DNA of 64,000 nt from Phaeospirillum sp. (GCA_030651575.1 JAUSFB010000081.1:48362-112361), one strand, 5' to 3'. Shown: positions 9,727 to 19,459, counted from the first letter of the stretch. A program made the numbers and translations. Notes: generated by a model not told the origin, from the letters alone.

Positions 9727-10578
9727 ATGAGCGGGCAGGACACGGCTCCTCCAAGCCTCGCCGGCTGGCTTTTTCGTCACAAGGTGATCGAAACCGACTT
9801 TTCCGAGATCTGGCTGGCCGAGGATGTGGGGCTGGAACGGGTGGTCGCGTTCAAGATCTTTGCCCCCAAGGCCGATCAGAGCGGCGTCATTCCGCCTTTT
9901 CATGTGGATGAGTGGCGGCGGCGCTTTATTCAAGAGGCGCGGCTGTTGGCCCGGTTCGACCACCCCCACATCATTCCGGTGGTGGCCCTGACCCAACTGA
10001 ACGACGGCCGGCCCTGCATGGCGATGCAGTATATGGCGGCTTCGCTGTTGCGTGAGATCGGCGCCGACCTGTTCAAGCCGGAGGAGAGGGAGGCCCTGGC
10101 GGTGGAGTACCGTCCCCGCGCCATCGCTCCCGTCCGGGCGCGACGGATCTTGTTGGAGGTTCTGTCGGCCCTGATTGCGGTGCATGATCGCGGCATCGTT
10201 CATCGCGACCTCAAGCCGCGCAATATTTTGCTGGCCGGCGGCCCCGGCAGTCGGATCAAGCTGGGCGACTTCGGCATGGCCAGGATGCCCGATGAATCGC
10301 AATCGCCCAAGGCGATCTGGATCGGAACCCGCGATTATATCAGTCCCGAGCAATACGCCAACGCCACCCTAGTGACCGACCGGGCCGATATCTTTTCCCT
10401 GGGGGTGATCGGTATTCGCATGGTGACGGGGTATTTTCCCGATCAGGAACGGTTGCGCGCGGTCGCGGGCCTTCCGGAAGCCTTCGCCGATCTCTTGCGC
10501 CAAGCCCTGGCTTACCGCCCAGATCAGCGGCCCAGCGCGGCGGAAATGGCGACCCGGTTGGCGGCGATCCGGCTCTAG
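9727..10578 (+). CDS. Soluble eukaryotic-like Ser/Thr protein kinase
   Basis: This 283-residue protein is a bare kinase domain. The catalytic set is present: Lys43 in VVAFKIF, Glu70 of helix C, HRDLKPRN (His159-Asp161-Asn166), DFG at 181-183 and SPEQYA of the activation segment. The glycine-rich loop is degenerate: the stretch after VIETDFSEIW has no GxGxxG, so ATP binding may be altered. There is no transmembrane segment or extracellular sensor. The start at 9727 follows GGGGGGAGAGAG. It lies 79 bases after the large secreted protein and may be functionally linked to it. Its stop codon overlaps the end of the IS481-type remnant, so the original C-terminus could have been changed by that insertion. 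Confidence 0.9.
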   Translation: MSGQDTAPPSLAGWLFRHKVIETDFSEIWLAEDVGLERVVAFKIFAPKADQSGVIPPFHVDEWRRRFIQEARLLARFDHPHIIPVVALTQLNDGRPCMAMQYMAASLLREIGADLFKPEEREALAVEYRPRAIAPVRARRILLEVLSALIAVHDRGIVHRDLKPRNILLAGGPGSRIKLGDFGMARMPDESQSPKAIWIGTRDYISPEQYANATLVTDRADIFSLGVIGIRMVTGYFPDQERLRAVAGLPEAFADLLRQALAYRPDQRPSAAEMATRLAAIRL

Positions 10579-11050
10579 ATGTGTGGTCCCGGAATGAGGT
10601 GGTGCGGGTTGATTTTGAAGATTGAAGGGTCTTTTGCCCAGGCATCGCAGGTGGCCTGAAAGGGCGTTCGCCATCGCAGCGCTTTCAGATGCTTGGCAAA
10701 GTTGTAAGCGGTAACGAAGGCCAGGACATGAGCCTTCAGGCTCTCCAGACCTTCATAATAGAAAGCCTGATGGTACGGTTCATGCGCTCGGCCTGGCCGT
10801 TGGTCCACGGATGGCATGGCGTCCATCAAGCATCCCATCACATCGTCCAGAGGCAGCAACCTCCGGCGACGGAATTCGACGATCATCGCCTCTTTCGCCG
10901 GGGTCAGAACGCTGCTGCGCGGCACATGCGGCCCCATCGGCGCGTCATCGGTCGTAGTGCGCTTGCGCCACTGGGCAACGGTCTTGGGGTTTAGGCCGTA
11001 TTGCTCGGCAAGGGACCGGGTAGTTTCTTTCGACGCTTGGAGTTCTACTC
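10575..11050 (-). mobile_element. IS481-type insertion sequence remnant (transposase internally deleted)
   Basis: The minus strand encodes the N-terminal helix-turn-helix of an IS481-like transposase (SKETTRSLAEQYGLNPKTV, then VLTPAKEAMIVEFRRR). This is joined directly to the C-terminal part (GRAHEPYHQAFYYEGLESL, then TAYNFAKHLKALRWRTPF). The DDE catalytic core that should lie between them, roughly 150 residues, is missing. The left terminus begins with TGTGGTCCCGGAATGAGG near 10581. No matching inverted repeat is visible at the other end near 11050, where chemoreceptor sequence starts. The element is therefore immobile. It appears to have replaced the 5' part of a chemoreceptor gene. Confidence 0.8.
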
Positions 11051-11051
11051 G

Positions 11052-11285
11052 AATACTCGCGAAGTGGCGACCAACATCGCCGGTGTAGCCCAGGCGGCGG
11101 CCGAGACCGGCCAGATGTCCCAGGGCGCGTTCCAGGCCGCCAACAGCCTGCTCGCCGAAAGCGAGACTCTCGAACGCGAGGTCGAGCATTTCCTTGCCGA
11201 GGTCAGGGAGGCGCAGTCGAACGAGACTCCGGCTCCAGGAGCAAAGGTGGTCGATGGCTTCCTGATCGGTGTTCGGCAGTCGTAA
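11052..11285 (+). pseudogene. Chemoreceptor (MCP) 3' fragment
   Basis: The plus frame [20 protein letters not shown] through LEREVEHFLAEVREA is nearly the same as the C-terminal end of the chemoreceptor at 12239-13933, but everything upstream is lost at the junction with the IS481-type remnant. A further 20 or so residues (QSNETPAPGAKVVDGFLIGV) follow before the stop. The DGFLI phrase resembles the same region of the 14285-16390 receptor. It has no start codon and is a relic. Confidence 0.85.
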
Positions 11286-11701
11286 CGGGAAGTTGCGGAT
11301 GACCCTCCCCAAATGGGGGGTGGCGTTAGATGTTCTATCGTTAGGATATGCCTGTCCCGCCCAGAATACGTGTGGGGGCGAAAGGGTAATTCTGGCTATT
11401 TATGGTCATTGCCGTGTCTTTTAGAGTGCGAGTTGTTTGCAAAATGTTGGAACTGTTTCGTTGTAAATTAAATCCCATGACTATGGTGTGGTTACAGTGG
11501 CGCAGTTCTTGCTTTTTTGATCGCGCGACTACTGCATACGCAGCGGTGCATAACTGCCGTTGCCAGCAAGAGATGGCCTCCCCGTTCGATCGATATGCTC
11601 CCGGCTGGCGTCAGTCGGCCGGGAACCCCTGTATCCAGGCCTGCCGCCCGTTCGACGGCGGGAGAAAACTGTCCATGTCCAACCATAAGAGGAGATTTGA
11701 A
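11286..11701 (+). other. Intergenic region before the rhodanese gene
   Basis: These 416 bases hold the CCCCAAATGGGG hairpin described separately, then an AT-richer stretch (11395-11520) that probably contains the rhodanese promoter. I could not fix -35 and -10 boxes with confidence. The rhodanese frame is open upstream of its start, but that part does not look like protein. Confidence 0.5.
11303..11321. repeat. CCCCAAATGGGG hairpin, copy 1 (after MCP fragment)
   Basis: CCCTCCCC-AAAT-GGGGGG forms a short hairpin just downstream of the chemoreceptor fragment. A related sequence follows both complete chemoreceptor genes of this window. Confidence 0.55.
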
Positions 11702-12166
11702 ATGATGCTGACGAGAGCCCGCAATTCTGTGATTGCCGCCGTGGCAGTTTTTCTGATGGGAGGGCTTGTTCATTCGGTTCACGCCAACGAAACGCCGGTT
11801 ACCGCGCCGGGCGTCAAGATGGTGACGGCCGATGAAGCCCAGAAACTGCAGGCCGTTGGGGCGACGGTCGTCGATACCCGAGTGGCCGCCGAGTACGCCG
11901 AGGGTCATATCAAAGGGGCCATCAACGTTCCTTACCGCGAGAAGAGCGCCAAAGCGCCCGACTTTAATGCCGCCCTGGACGAGTTCAACCTGTCGAAGCT
12001 GCCTGCCGACAAGGGGGCCGCCGTCATCGCCTACTGCAACGGCCCCACTTGCTGGAAGAGTTTCAAGGCGGTGGTGGTCGCTGCGCGGGCTGGCTACACC
12101 AACGTCCTGTGGCTCCGCGATGGCTTTCCGGCCTGGAAGGCCAAGGGGTTGCCGGTAGTGGAGTAA
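11702..12166 (+). CDS. Periplasmic rhodanese-domain protein
   Basis: A 154-residue protein with a Sec signal peptide (MMLTRARNSVIAAVAVFLMG, cleavage likely after SVHA) and one rhodanese domain. The domain starts at KMVTADEAQKLQ, contains DTRVAAEYAEGHIKGAINVPY and ends at WLRDGFPAWKAKGLPV. The active-site loop is YCNGPTCWKS, with the catalytic Cys first and a second Cys in the loop. It could transfer sulfane sulfur or act in periplasmic redox chemistry; the substrate is unknown. The start is set by AGGAG seven bases before ATG 11702. It stands alone between chemoreceptor genes. Confidence 0.88.
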   Translation: MMLTRARNSVIAAVAVFLMGGLVHSVHANETPVTAPGVKMVTADEAQKLQAVGATVVDTRVAAEYAEGHIKGAINVPYREKSAKAPDFNAALDEFNLSKLPADKGAAVIAYCNGPTCWKSFKAVVVAARAGYTNVLWLRDGFPAWKAKGLPVVE

Positions 12167-12238
12167 TGATGCTCCGGGCGTGCGCGGCCCATTTCGCGCA
12201 CGGCCGGAACACGACAAGGAAGAAAAACGGGGGGACAA

Positions 12239-13933
12239 ATGTTCAGCTTGGCAAATCCCAGCATCCGCATGCGATTGACTGCGGCTTTCGGTATCTTGGC
12301 AGCGCTCCTGGTCGCCGTTGCCGCAACTGGGCTCTTCGGCATGAACCGCAGTAATCGCGACATGAACGGGATCTACGAGGACCGGCTCGTTCCGGTGAGC
12401 CAACTCGCCCGCATCGACGCCCTGATGCGCCAGAATATCCAGGAGATGGTCGTCGCCACGACCGCCCGCGGCAGCGCCGAAAGTACGGGAAAGTATGTGA
12501 CCCGGGTAACGGAGAACATCAGGGCCATCGATGATCTGCTGAAGAAGTACCTCGCCTCGAACATGGCCGAGGACGAGCGCAAGCTGGCCGCAGTCTGGGC
12601 GGAGAAGCGGGGCGAGTTCGTGCACAAGGGGCTGAAGCCGGCGGTCGCGGCGCTACGGGAGGGCAGCTTCAATGATGCCGAGGACATCATGCTCGGCGTC
12701 GCCGTGCCGCGCTACCGCAAGGCACAGGAAACGCTCGATGCCCTCGTCGCCAAGCAGCTCGAAATCGCCGGGGGTGTTCGGCAGGATGCCGGCACCAGGT
12801 TTTCGGCCATCCTTGGCGTGATGATCGTGGTGGCGGTTGCGGCCCTTGGTGTCGCCGCAGCCTTCGGCATCTTGACCGTTCGGGCCGTCGTTCATCCGCT
12901 CACCCGCCTGGGGCGCTCGGTCGCGGAGTTCAGCGCCGGAAGCACCGAGGCTTCCGTCAGCGACACCGAACGCAAAGACGAGATTGGCCCGTTGGCCCGG
13001 GCGCTCGAACAGTGGCGCATCCGCCTGATCGAGGTCCGCCGCGAGGAGATGGCCGCACGCGAGGAGATGGCCGCACGCGAGGTGCGCCAGCGCAAGATGG
13101 AAGAGGCCACTCGGCGGTTCGACGCCACCGTCGGGGCCATGCTGGGCAAGATCAAGGCGGCGGTCGGGCACCTACATTCGTCCGCCGACACGCTGTCGGC
13201 CAATGCGGAGCAGACGCAGCGGCAAAGCGCCGCCGTCTCGGCGGCGACCGAGCAGGCCACGGCGAATGTGGAGACGGTTTCCGCGGCTGGAACCGAACTG
13301 ATGGCCTCGATCCATGAAATCTCGCGCCAGGTGCAGCAATCGGCGATTACCGCCCAGAATGCCTCCGCCGAGGCGGAGGAGACGACCCGCAGGATCGGCG
13401 GGTTGGCCGATGCGGCGCAGAAGATCGGCGAGGTGGTCAACCTCATCAACGGCATCGCCAGCCAGACCAACCTGCTGGCGTTGAACGCCACCATCGAGAG
13501 CGCGCGGGCGGGGGAAGCCGGTAAGGGCTTTGCCGTCGTCGCCCACGAGGTCAAGAACCTGGCGGGGCAGACCGGGCGGGCGACGGAGGATATCGCCGCC
13601 CAGATTTCGTCGGTCCAGACCGAGACCCAGGCCGCGGTTAAGGCCATCGAGGGCATCTCGCAGACCATCGGGCACATGAACGAGATGGCCACCGCCATCG
13701 CTGGTGCCGTGGAGGAGCAGGGGGCCGCCACCGCCGAGATCGCCCGTAATGTCGAACAGGCGTCGACGGGCACCCGCGAGGTAGCCGTCAACATCGCCGG
13801 GGTTGCCCAGGCGGCGGCCGAGACCGGCCGGATGTCCCAGGGCGTGTTCCAGTCTGCCAACAGCCTGCTGTCGGAAAGCGAAATACTCGAACGCGAGGTC
13901 GAGCGCTTCCTGGGCGAGGTCAGGGAGGCGTGA
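12239..13933 (+). CDS. Methyl-accepting chemotaxis protein (4HB-type sensor)
   Basis: A 564-residue inner-membrane chemoreceptor. Order: short cytoplasmic start, TM1 (about 12-32), four-helix-bundle-type periplasmic domain (about 33-185), TM2 (about 186-212), HAMP beginning [11 protein letters not shown], and a long coiled-coil signalling domain. The hairpin tip is recognisable as [20 protein letters not shown] near residue 405, the CheA/CheW contact region. No CheR-tethering pentapeptide is present at the C-terminus (it ends GEVREA). The start follows GGGGGG. From about residue 300 on it is almost identical to the receptor at 14285-16390 and to the fragment at 11052, which indicates local duplication or gene conversion of the signalling half. 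Confidence 0.95.
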   Translation: MFSLANPSIRMRLTAAFGILAALLVAVAATGLFGMNRSNRDMNGIYEDRLVPVSQLARIDALMRQNIQEMVVATTARGSAESTGKYVTRVTENIRAIDDLLKKYLASNMAEDERKLAAVWAEKRGEFVHKGLKPAVAALREGSFNDAEDIMLGVAVPRYRKAQETLDALVAKQLEIAGGVRQDAGTRFSAILGVMIVVAVAALGVAAAFGILTVRAVVHPLTRLGRSVAEFSAGSTEASVSDTERKDEIGPLARALEQWRIRLIEVRREEMAAREEMAAREVRQRKMEEATRRFDATVGAMLGKIKAAVGHLHSSADTLSANAEQTQRQSAAVSAATEQATANVETVSAAGTELMASIHEISRQVQQSAITAQNASAEAEETTRRIGGLADAAQKIGEVVNLINGIASQTNLLALNATIESARAGEAGKGFAVVAHEVKNLAGQTGRATEDIAAQISSVQTETQAAVKAIEGISQTIGHMNEMATAIAGAVEEQGAATAEIARNVEQASTGTREVAVNIAGVAQAAAETGRMSQGVFQSANSLLSESEILEREVERFLGEVREA

Positions 13934-14284
13934 GGGGGAAGTCACTGCAATGGGGCGATGGCCAGCCACCGGCGGGTTACGCCAGCCATGTGGCTCGGCC
14001 GATGCCGAGCAGACCTACGGCTTGCTGGCGCAGGTGCCGCCGATCAGGAAATAGCGCAGCCTTATTCGAACGACGCGGCTGGCCGTTTTTCGCGTTTCAC
14101 TCCCTCCAAATGGGGGTGTTGGATGTGCGGCGGGGCGGATAGTAAAGCGTGCTTCACGCGCACCTTGCGGGTTAAGCCCATGTGGCTGCTGAAGGTTTCA
14201 AATGGGTAAAGGCGGTATGCCGTTTCTCGGTGCATGTGCGCATCGAAATCTCTCAGAGAATCCATCTTGGAAGGCTAGCGTTTA
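13934..14284 (+). other. Intergenic region between the two chemoreceptors
   Basis: About 350 bases without a convincing gene. Several short frames are open but have no recognisable content. It contains the second copy of the chemoreceptor 3' motif near 14100. A possible promoter for the next receptor could not be pinned down. Confidence 0.5.
14099..14130. repeat. CCCCAAATGGGG-type hairpin and GGATGTGCGG motif, copy 2
   Basis: CTCCCTCCAAATGGGGGTG is an imperfect hairpin followed by GGATGTGCGG. The same pairing of hairpin and GGATGTGCG follows the next chemoreceptor gene (16398-16428). Confidence 0.55.
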
Positions 14285-16390
14285 ATGTGGGTCGATAAAC
14301 TAACATTCAAGAAGAAGTTTCTTCTTATTAACGCCGCTGCTCTTATCGGATTCGGCGTTCTTATCTTCTTGTCACTGGACAGGCTGGATATCGAGATGAT
14401 GTCCGGGCGCAAGGACAAGGTACGAGGTCTGGTGGATTCTGCAATCAGCGTCGTCGCCCGCTATCAAGCCGAAGAAGCTTCCGGCCACCTGACCCGCGGC
14501 GAGGCACAGGCTCGGGCCATCGCCGATATCAAGGTCATGCGCTACGGCGAGAATGACTATTTCTGGATCAACGATATGACCCCGCGCATGGTCATGCATC
14601 CGATCAGGCCCGAATTGGACGGCAAGGAACTGACCGAAAACCGCGATCCCGACGGCAAGCAGTTGTTCGCTGAGATGGTCAATGAGGTTCGCGCCAATCG
14701 GGCGGGTTTCGTGTTCTATAGGTGGGCCAAGCCGGGTCTTGCCGAGCCGGTGCGCAAAGTGTCCTATGTCGCCGGCTTCGCCCCCTGGGGATGGATCATC
14801 GGTACCGGCATCTATGTGGACGATGTGGACGAAGCGTTCCGGCAGCAAGCCATGAAGCTGGGGATGGTCATCAGCTTCGTGATGGTCGTGGTGGGCGCGA
14901 TCACCTATCTGATTGCCCAATCGATTATCCGGCCGGTAAACAACCTGGTGGAGGGCGTGCGACAGTTGGCGGCTGGCCAAACTGAGATCACGATCTGTTG
15001 CACCGACCGGAAGGACGAACTCGGCCCGCTGGCGCAGGCTCTGGCGCAATGGCGTGAGAGCCTGGTCGAGGCCGTCGAGCGGCAGCGCCGCGAACGCGAC
15101 GAGGTCGCCCGCCGCGAGGCCCGCCAGAAGCACATCGACGAGGCGACGCGGAAGTTCGACGCGACCATTGCCGCCATGCTGGGCAAGATCACGTCGGCGG
15201 TGGAGTATCTGCACTCGTCGGCCGACACGCTGTCGGCCAATGCCGAGCAGACGCAGCGCCAGAGCGCGGCGGTGTCGGCGGCGACCGAACAGGCGACTGC
15301 CAATGTCGAAACGGTGTCGGCGGCCGGCACCGAACTGATGGCCTCGATCCAGGAAATCTCGCGGCAGGTGCAGCAATCGTCGGTCACCGCCCGGAATGCC
15401 TCGGCTGAGGCGGAGGAGACCAACCGCAAGATCGGCGGGCTGGCCGATGCGGCGCAGAAGATCGGTGAGGTGGTGCGCATGATCAACGACATCGCCAGCC
15501 AGACCAACCTGCTGGCGTTGAACGCCACCATCGAGAGCGCCCGAGCCGGCGAGGCGGGCAAGGGCTTCGCGGTGGTGGCGCACGAGGTCAAGAACCTGGC
15601 CGGCCAGACCGGGCGGGCGACGGAGGACATCGCCACCCAGATCGCATCGGTCCAGGCCGAGGCACAGTCGGCGGTCAAGGCCATCGAGGGCATTTCCCAG
15701 ACCATCGGCCACATCAACGAGATGGCCACCGCCATTGCCGGTGCCGTGGAGGAGCAGGGGGCGGCCACCGCCGAGATCGCCCGCAACGTCGAGCAGGCCT
15801 CGATCGGCACCCGCGAGGTCGCCACCAGCATCTCGGGTGTCGCAACAGCTGCCGCCGAGACCGGCCGCATGGCCCAGAGTGTCTTCCAGGCCGCCAACGG
15901 CCTCCTCGCCGAAAGCGAAACCCTGCGCGCGGTCGTGGACGGATTCCTGATCACGGTCAGTGCCGAGGATGATGGATTGTCGTTGGCATGGGGTGATGCC
16001 TGGGCGACGGGGCATCCGACCATCGATGCCGACCACAAGGTGCTGGTCCAGTATGTCGGTGACCTCTATCAGGCCATGACCGAGGGCCGGGGACACGATG
16101 TCATGGCGGGCATTCTGTGCAAGCTGGTGCGGTACACCGAAGACCATTTTGCCCGCGAGGAAGGCATCTGGCGCGAGGGTAGGCTGTCGACACTGGACGA
16201 CCATCGCCGGGTCCACGCCAACCTCGTGTCCAAGATCAAGCAGTTCGAGAAGGACTTCGTCGGCGGCAAAGCCAGCCTGACCATCGACGTGATGGTGTTC
16301 TTGAGGGAGTGGCTGATCGATCACGTCTTCAGGACGGACAAGGCGTGCGTCAAGGCCATTGTGGCCAATGGTGTACCGGGGGCGGCCTGA
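14285..16390 (+). CDS. Chemoreceptor with sCache sensor and C-terminal hemerythrin domain
   Basis: A 701-residue inner-membrane receptor. TM1 lies near residues 13-30. A periplasmic single Cache domain (about 31-190) contains [12 protein letters not shown] and the [13 protein letters not shown] ending. TM2 is near 195-215, then HAMP ([12 protein letters not shown]) and the MCP signalling domain with [21 protein letters not shown] bacteriohemerythrin domain ends the protein (about 565-695). All expected di-iron ligands can be seen: IDADHK, HFAREE, the DHRRVH pair and DHVFRTD. Such a fusion probably lets the receptor sense oxygen or nitric oxide in the cytoplasm as well as a periplasmic ligand, which suits a microaerophile. 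The signalling half matches the neighbouring receptor closely. Confidence 0.95.
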   Translation: MWVDKLTFKKKFLLINAAALIGFGVLIFLSLDRLDIEMMSGRKDKVRGLVDSAISVVARYQAEEASGHLTRGEAQARAIADIKVMRYGENDYFWINDMTPRMVMHPIRPELDGKELTENRDPDGKQLFAEMVNEVRANRAGFVFYRWAKPGLAEPVRKVSYVAGFAPWGWIIGTGIYVDDVDEAFRQQAMKLGMVISFVMVVVGAITYLIAQSIIRPVNNLVEGVRQLAAGQTEITICCTDRKDELGPLAQALAQWRESLVEAVERQRRERDEVARREARQKHIDEATRKFDATIAAMLGKITSAVEYLHSSADTLSANAEQTQRQSAAVSAATEQATANVETVSAAGTELMASIQEISRQVQQSSVTARNASAEAEETNRKIGGLADAAQKIGEVVRMINDIASQTNLLALNATIESARAGEAGKGFAVVAHEVKNLAGQTGRATEDIATQIASVQAEAQSAVKAIEGISQTIGHINEMATAIAGAVEEQGAATAEIARNVEQASIGTREVATSISGVATAAAETGRMAQSVFQAANGLLAESETLRAVVDGFLITVSAEDDGLSLAWGDAWATGHPTIDADHKVLVQYVGDLYQAMTEGRGHDVMAGILCKLVRYTEDHFAREEGIWREGRLSTLDDHRRVHANLVSKIKQFEKDFVGGKASLTIDVMVFLREWLIDHVFRTDKACVKAIVANGVPGAA

Positions 16391-16397
16391 CAGGGGA

Positions 16398-16428
16398 GCC
16401 CCCCAAATGGGGGGGGCGCGGATGTGCG
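16398..16428. repeat. CCCCAAATGGGG hairpin and GGATGTGCG motif, copy 3
   Basis: GCCCCCCAAATGGGGGGGGC forms a strong hairpin 7 bases after the chemoreceptor stop and is followed by GCGGATGTGCGAG. It probably ends transcription or protects the 3' end. It is shared with the other receptor genes of the cluster. Confidence 0.55.
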
Positions 16429-16577
16429 AGGGCTTGGTAATAAGGTGCGCACCATGTCCCCGCAGAGGGCTACGTGGGGATGATCTCAGGCTGTTGAGGA
16501 TATTGCATTGGGCATGGGCGGAAGAGCGCGATGAAGGCAGGCCAGCATCTAGTCGGCCTATCTCGGGGGAGCCTGCC

Positions 16578-17018
16578 ATGATGTCGGCCGGGAAGTGCCA
16601 CCATCGGCGGCCGTTCGATGTCTTGATCGTCGATGATTCCGACGCTGATGTGCTACTGGTCAAGGCCGCAATTTCTGGCGGCGGTTTTTCATGCCGTATT
16701 CATCGCGCCAAGGACGGCATTGAGGCCATGAACTACCTTCGTAATCATGTGACCCTTCCGGACCTCATCCTCCTCGACATCAACATGCCGAGAATGAACG
16801 GCATCGAAATGCTGAAGGTGATGAAGGCGGATCATCGGCTGGTCCGCATTCCGGTGGTGGTCATGAGCACGTCGGAGGCCGAGCGGGATATCATTGCATC
16901 CTATAGCTCTGGCGCTGCCGGCTTCCTCGCCAAGCCGCTTGACCTTGAACATCTGTTCAAGGCCGTCCAGGACATCGAGAATTATTGGTTCGGAGTTGTT
17001 CACCTCCCGCCACACTGA
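16578..17018 (+). CDS. Single-domain response regulator (CheY/Rcp1-like)
   Basis: A 146-residue receiver domain without an output domain. DVLIVDDSDADVLL gives the acidic pair, LILLDINMP the phosphoacceptor Asp, VVVMSTS the conserved Thr/Ser region and AKPLDLEHL the conserved Lys. The overall pattern resembles the Rcp1-type regulators that pair with hybrid or phytochrome-like kinases. The start at 16578 follows GGGGGAG; a second ATG at 16581 is possible. It lies just downstream of the hemerythrin chemoreceptor and may tune the same behaviour. No cognate kinase is in the window. Confidence 0.9.
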   Translation: MMSAGKCHHRRPFDVLIVDDSDADVLLVKAAISGGGFSCRIHRAKDGIEAMNYLRNHVTLPDLILLDINMPRMNGIEMLKVMKADHRLVRIPVVVMSTSEAERDIIASYSSGAAGFLAKPLDLEHLFKAVQDIENYWFGVVHLPPH

Positions 17019-17121
17019 CCCGGCTGGCAGGAATGCCATCGGACGAGGCCGCGAAACTCTGCATGGCGGAACTCCCCGGCATGTGCCACCGAATCTTCTC
17101 CGCCAGGGCACATTTCATTCA

Positions 17122-17466
17122 TCACCAGCCGATGACCAGCAGTCCCATGGCATAAGATGCGAGGTTGGCCAGAAGGGAAATCTGCATGGCGTGCCGTAGG
17201 GAAAGCTGTCCCATCCAAGCAATCAAGAGAGCTTCGATCAGCACCACAATAGCCTCGCCGACCAGGATGCTCTGCCAATAGGAAAAGTGGCGGTAGGCCC
17301 ACAGGGCACCGGCCCAGAACTGCGGATGGGTCACCGCCGTCGCCACGACCGAAGCGAAACCGGCATGAACCGCCCCCCGGCTTGGCCACCGGGCGAGGCG
17401 AACCAGGGTATAAGCAACCGGTCCCTCGACCGCCATCGCCAAGGCCAGCGCCTCGATCTCGGTCAT
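17122..17466 (-). CDS. Small integral membrane protein, unknown function
   Basis: A 114-residue protein with three or four hydrophobic segments (EALALAMAVEGPVAYTLV, AGFASVVATAVTH, ILVGEAIVVLIEALLIAW, ISLLANLASYAMGLLVIG). I recognise no named family. It starts 19 bases after the ankyrin gene stop and probably belongs to the minus-strand envelope operon (19939 to 17122). Confidence 0.75.
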   Translation of the reverse strand: MTEIEALALAMAVEGPVAYTLVRLARWPSRGAVHAGFASVVATAVTHPQFWAGALWAYRHFSYWQSILVGEAIVVLIEALLIAWMGQLSLRHAMQISLLANLASYAMGLLVIGW

Positions 17467-17485
17467 ATCCGAGAACTCCTACCGG

Positions 17486-18772
17486 TCATTCATGTCCCCC
17501 GGCTCCTCGCAGCAGATCCGCCATCGCCTCGTGCTTCTTTCGCAGAAGGAGGCTGTATTCCTCGATTGTCGGGACAAGCTCTGCGGCAGCTTCCTTCGCG
17601 GCCAGAGCGAGGGGGGTTCTGCCATTGGCATCAACGGCGTTTACGTCGGCCTTGCCGGCAATCAGCTGCCCGGCGAATGTCAGATAGCTCTCCCCGCTGA
17701 TCCGACGGCCACTTGCCTCGGTATCGCGTATCCATGACCAGGAGAGGTCAAGTCCGACCGATCCGTTGCTGGCGGCGGCAGTCCAGTGCAGGGGCGTTGC
17801 GCCGATATGGTCCCCGACATTGACTGCGGCGCCATGGGACAGCAGCACTTCGGCGAGGTCAGTCCTCGCACTGACTGCCGCCAGATGCAGCGGAGTCCAT
17901 CCCTTTTCGCTGATACGATTGACATCCGCCTTGTTATCGACCAGCACCCGAGACAGGTCCAGTTCACCGCGGAATACCGCGACGTGCAGAGGGGTGAATC
18001 CCCCCTTCGAGGAGGGGTCGCTTCCATCCATGCTGGACGAGAATTTTCCGCCGAGATTCTGGCAACCTCCGTTACCCGACGCATTGATCTCGGCACCATT
18101 GGCCAGAAGCTTTTGCACGACTGCGACCGCATTCCTGTCGCCGTTGCAGGCGGCCCTGAGTAGAGGCGTCCGTCCGTCCCGGTCACGGGCATCGATGACG
18201 GCCCCTCGCGCAATCAGTATCGCGGTGATATCGACGGACCCGGTGTCTGCGGCGAAATGTAGAGCCGTATTGCCATTGGCATCTGGATCCATGACGTTGG
18301 CGCCATGAACCAGCAAAGCCTCGACCGTCGGCTTGGCGCGGTGAATAGTGGCCCAGTGCAGGGCATTCCGCCGATGAGGTCCCGTGGCCGCGATGCTCGC
18401 TCCACGGTCAAGCAGAAGTTTGGCGGTTTCCCCATTGGCCGCCATCTGCAAAGGGGTTCTATGGAATGAGTCCTCGGCATTTACGTCGAACGGCTTGGCC
18501 AGCAGAACCCGCATCATATCCTTGTTACCGACAATGGCAGCCCGATGCAGAAGAGACCTGCCCTCGTTATCGGTCTCCGTCACGACGGAGCGATCACGCT
18601 CCAGTTCCTGGGCGACAAGCTTCACCTCACCGGAATCGACCAACGAGAAGATCCACGACACGGGCCGCATAACGACAGGTGGCGCAGGATTGGAGAATGC
18701 AGCATTGCTCAGAACTAGGTTCAGGCAGGCCATCACAATGGGTGCCACAACATATTTGCGAAACATGAGCAT
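17486..18772 (-). CDS. Exported ankyrin-repeat protein
   Basis: A 428-residue protein with an N-terminal signal sequence (VVAPIVMACLNLVLSNAAFS) followed by about nine ankyrin repeats. Repeat cores include GRSLLHRAAIVGN, GNTALHFAADTGS, GRTPLLRAACNGD, GFTPLHVAVFRGE, GWTPLHLAAVSAR and GRTPLALAAKEAA. Ankyrin repeats bind proteins; in the periplasm such proteins have been linked to stress protection, but the partner here is unknown. GGAGAAGAGG precedes the ATG at 18772. It lies between a lipoprotein gene and a small membrane protein gene, all on the minus strand. Confidence 0.88.
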   Translation of the reverse strand: MLMFRKYVVAPIVMACLNLVLSNAAFSNPAPPVVMRPVSWIFSLVDSGEVKLVAQELERDRSVVTETDNEGRSLLHRAAIVGNKDMMRVLLAKPFDVNAEDSFHRTPLQMAANGETAKLLLDRGASIAATGPHRRNALHWATIHRAKPTVEALLVHGANVMDPDANGNTALHFAADTGSVDITAILIARGAVIDARDRDGRTPLLRAACNGDRNAVAVVQKLLANGAEINASGNGGCQNLGGKFSSSMDGSDPSSKGGFTPLHVAVFRGELDLSRVLVDNKADVNRISEKGWTPLHLAAVSARTDLAEVLLSHGAAVNVGDHIGATPLHWTAAASNGSVGLDLSWSWIRDTEASGRRISGESYLTFAGQLIAGKADVNAVDANGRTPLALAAKEAAAELVPTIEEYSLLLRKKHEAMADLLRGAGGHE

Positions 18773-18844
18773 CCTCTTCTCCGTGACGTAGTCGCTAATC
18801 GCCCGAGTGGCCGAAGTTGTTGCGTCGATTAAGTCGAGGATGCG

Positions 18845-19435
18845 TCAGGTTCCGCCGATGCGCATCGCCGTTACTGATTCCCAGGCGTTAGGGTTGCGCT
18901 CCACGATGGGTGCCAAGGCTTCGTAGAAGCTCAGAATCTGATTACGGGACAGCCCTTTCGGAGCTCTCCAGCCGGAATAACCATCTATTTGAAAGCCGGA
19001 CGAGGCGAAAAGCGCCTCGCATTGCGCCCCGCATGACGGCTTCGGCCCGACCAGCCAATCTACCTGCCCGGTCTTGGCGAAGTGTACCGGAATATAGATG
19101 CTTTCCTCGGCCTTCTTATCCGCCGGCTTGCCACCTTCGGTCGCGTCGGTAGCCTGGAAGATGAAATGGCCCGGCGTCTTCAGCGCGATAAAGCCGCCGA
19201 TCAAGGTGTGTGCTTTTCCATCTTTCTCGATCATCGTGATTTCCACATGACCGGGGAGATTGGCGACGCTCGCCGACGAAACGGAAGTTTCGGTAACGGC
19301 ATAGCTGCCGTCGGCCAGTGGGAAAGCATATTCGTCTGTCGCAAAGTGTTGGGTATTGCTCGCAATGACGAATGGAGTACAGCCCGCCAGGAAAATGGCG
19401 ACAAGGGCGAACAGCGCATTCAAGCTCTTGGTCAT
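18845..19435 (-). CDS. Lipoprotein of unknown function
   Basis: A 196-residue protein with a type II signal peptide and lipobox LAGC at about residues 16-19, so it should be lipid-anchored. The mature part is beta-rich with a GGFIALKTPGHFIFQATD segment and one further Cys pair (PSCGAQCEAL). I do not recognise the family. It lies 24 bases after the OmpA-like gene and 72 bases before the ankyrin gene, suggesting one operon. Confidence 0.8.
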   Translation of the reverse strand: MTKSLNALFALVAIFLAGCTPFVIASNTQHFATDEYAFPLADGSYAVTETSVSSASVANLPGHVEITMIEKDGKAHTLIGGFIALKTPGHFIFQATDATEGGKPADKKAEESIYIPVHFAKTGQVDWLVGPKPSCGAQCEALFASSGFQIDGYSGWRAPKGLSRNQILSFYEALAPIVERNPNAWESVTAMRIGGT

Positions 19436-19459
19436 GGACTGGCCTTACTGATCATGATG

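Noticed and set aside
4839..9743. Two long minus-strand frames (634 and 999 codons) opposite the RTX gene
   Set aside because: They mirror the repeats of the RTX protein and contain no recognisable domain. The plus strand has VCBS, DUF4114 and RTX motifs plus promoter and terminator.
14372..16663. A 763-codon minus-strand frame opposite the hemerythrin chemoreceptor
   Set aside because: It is antisense to an unmistakable chemoreceptor. A similar shadow occurs opposite the neighbouring receptor, as expected from identical sequence.
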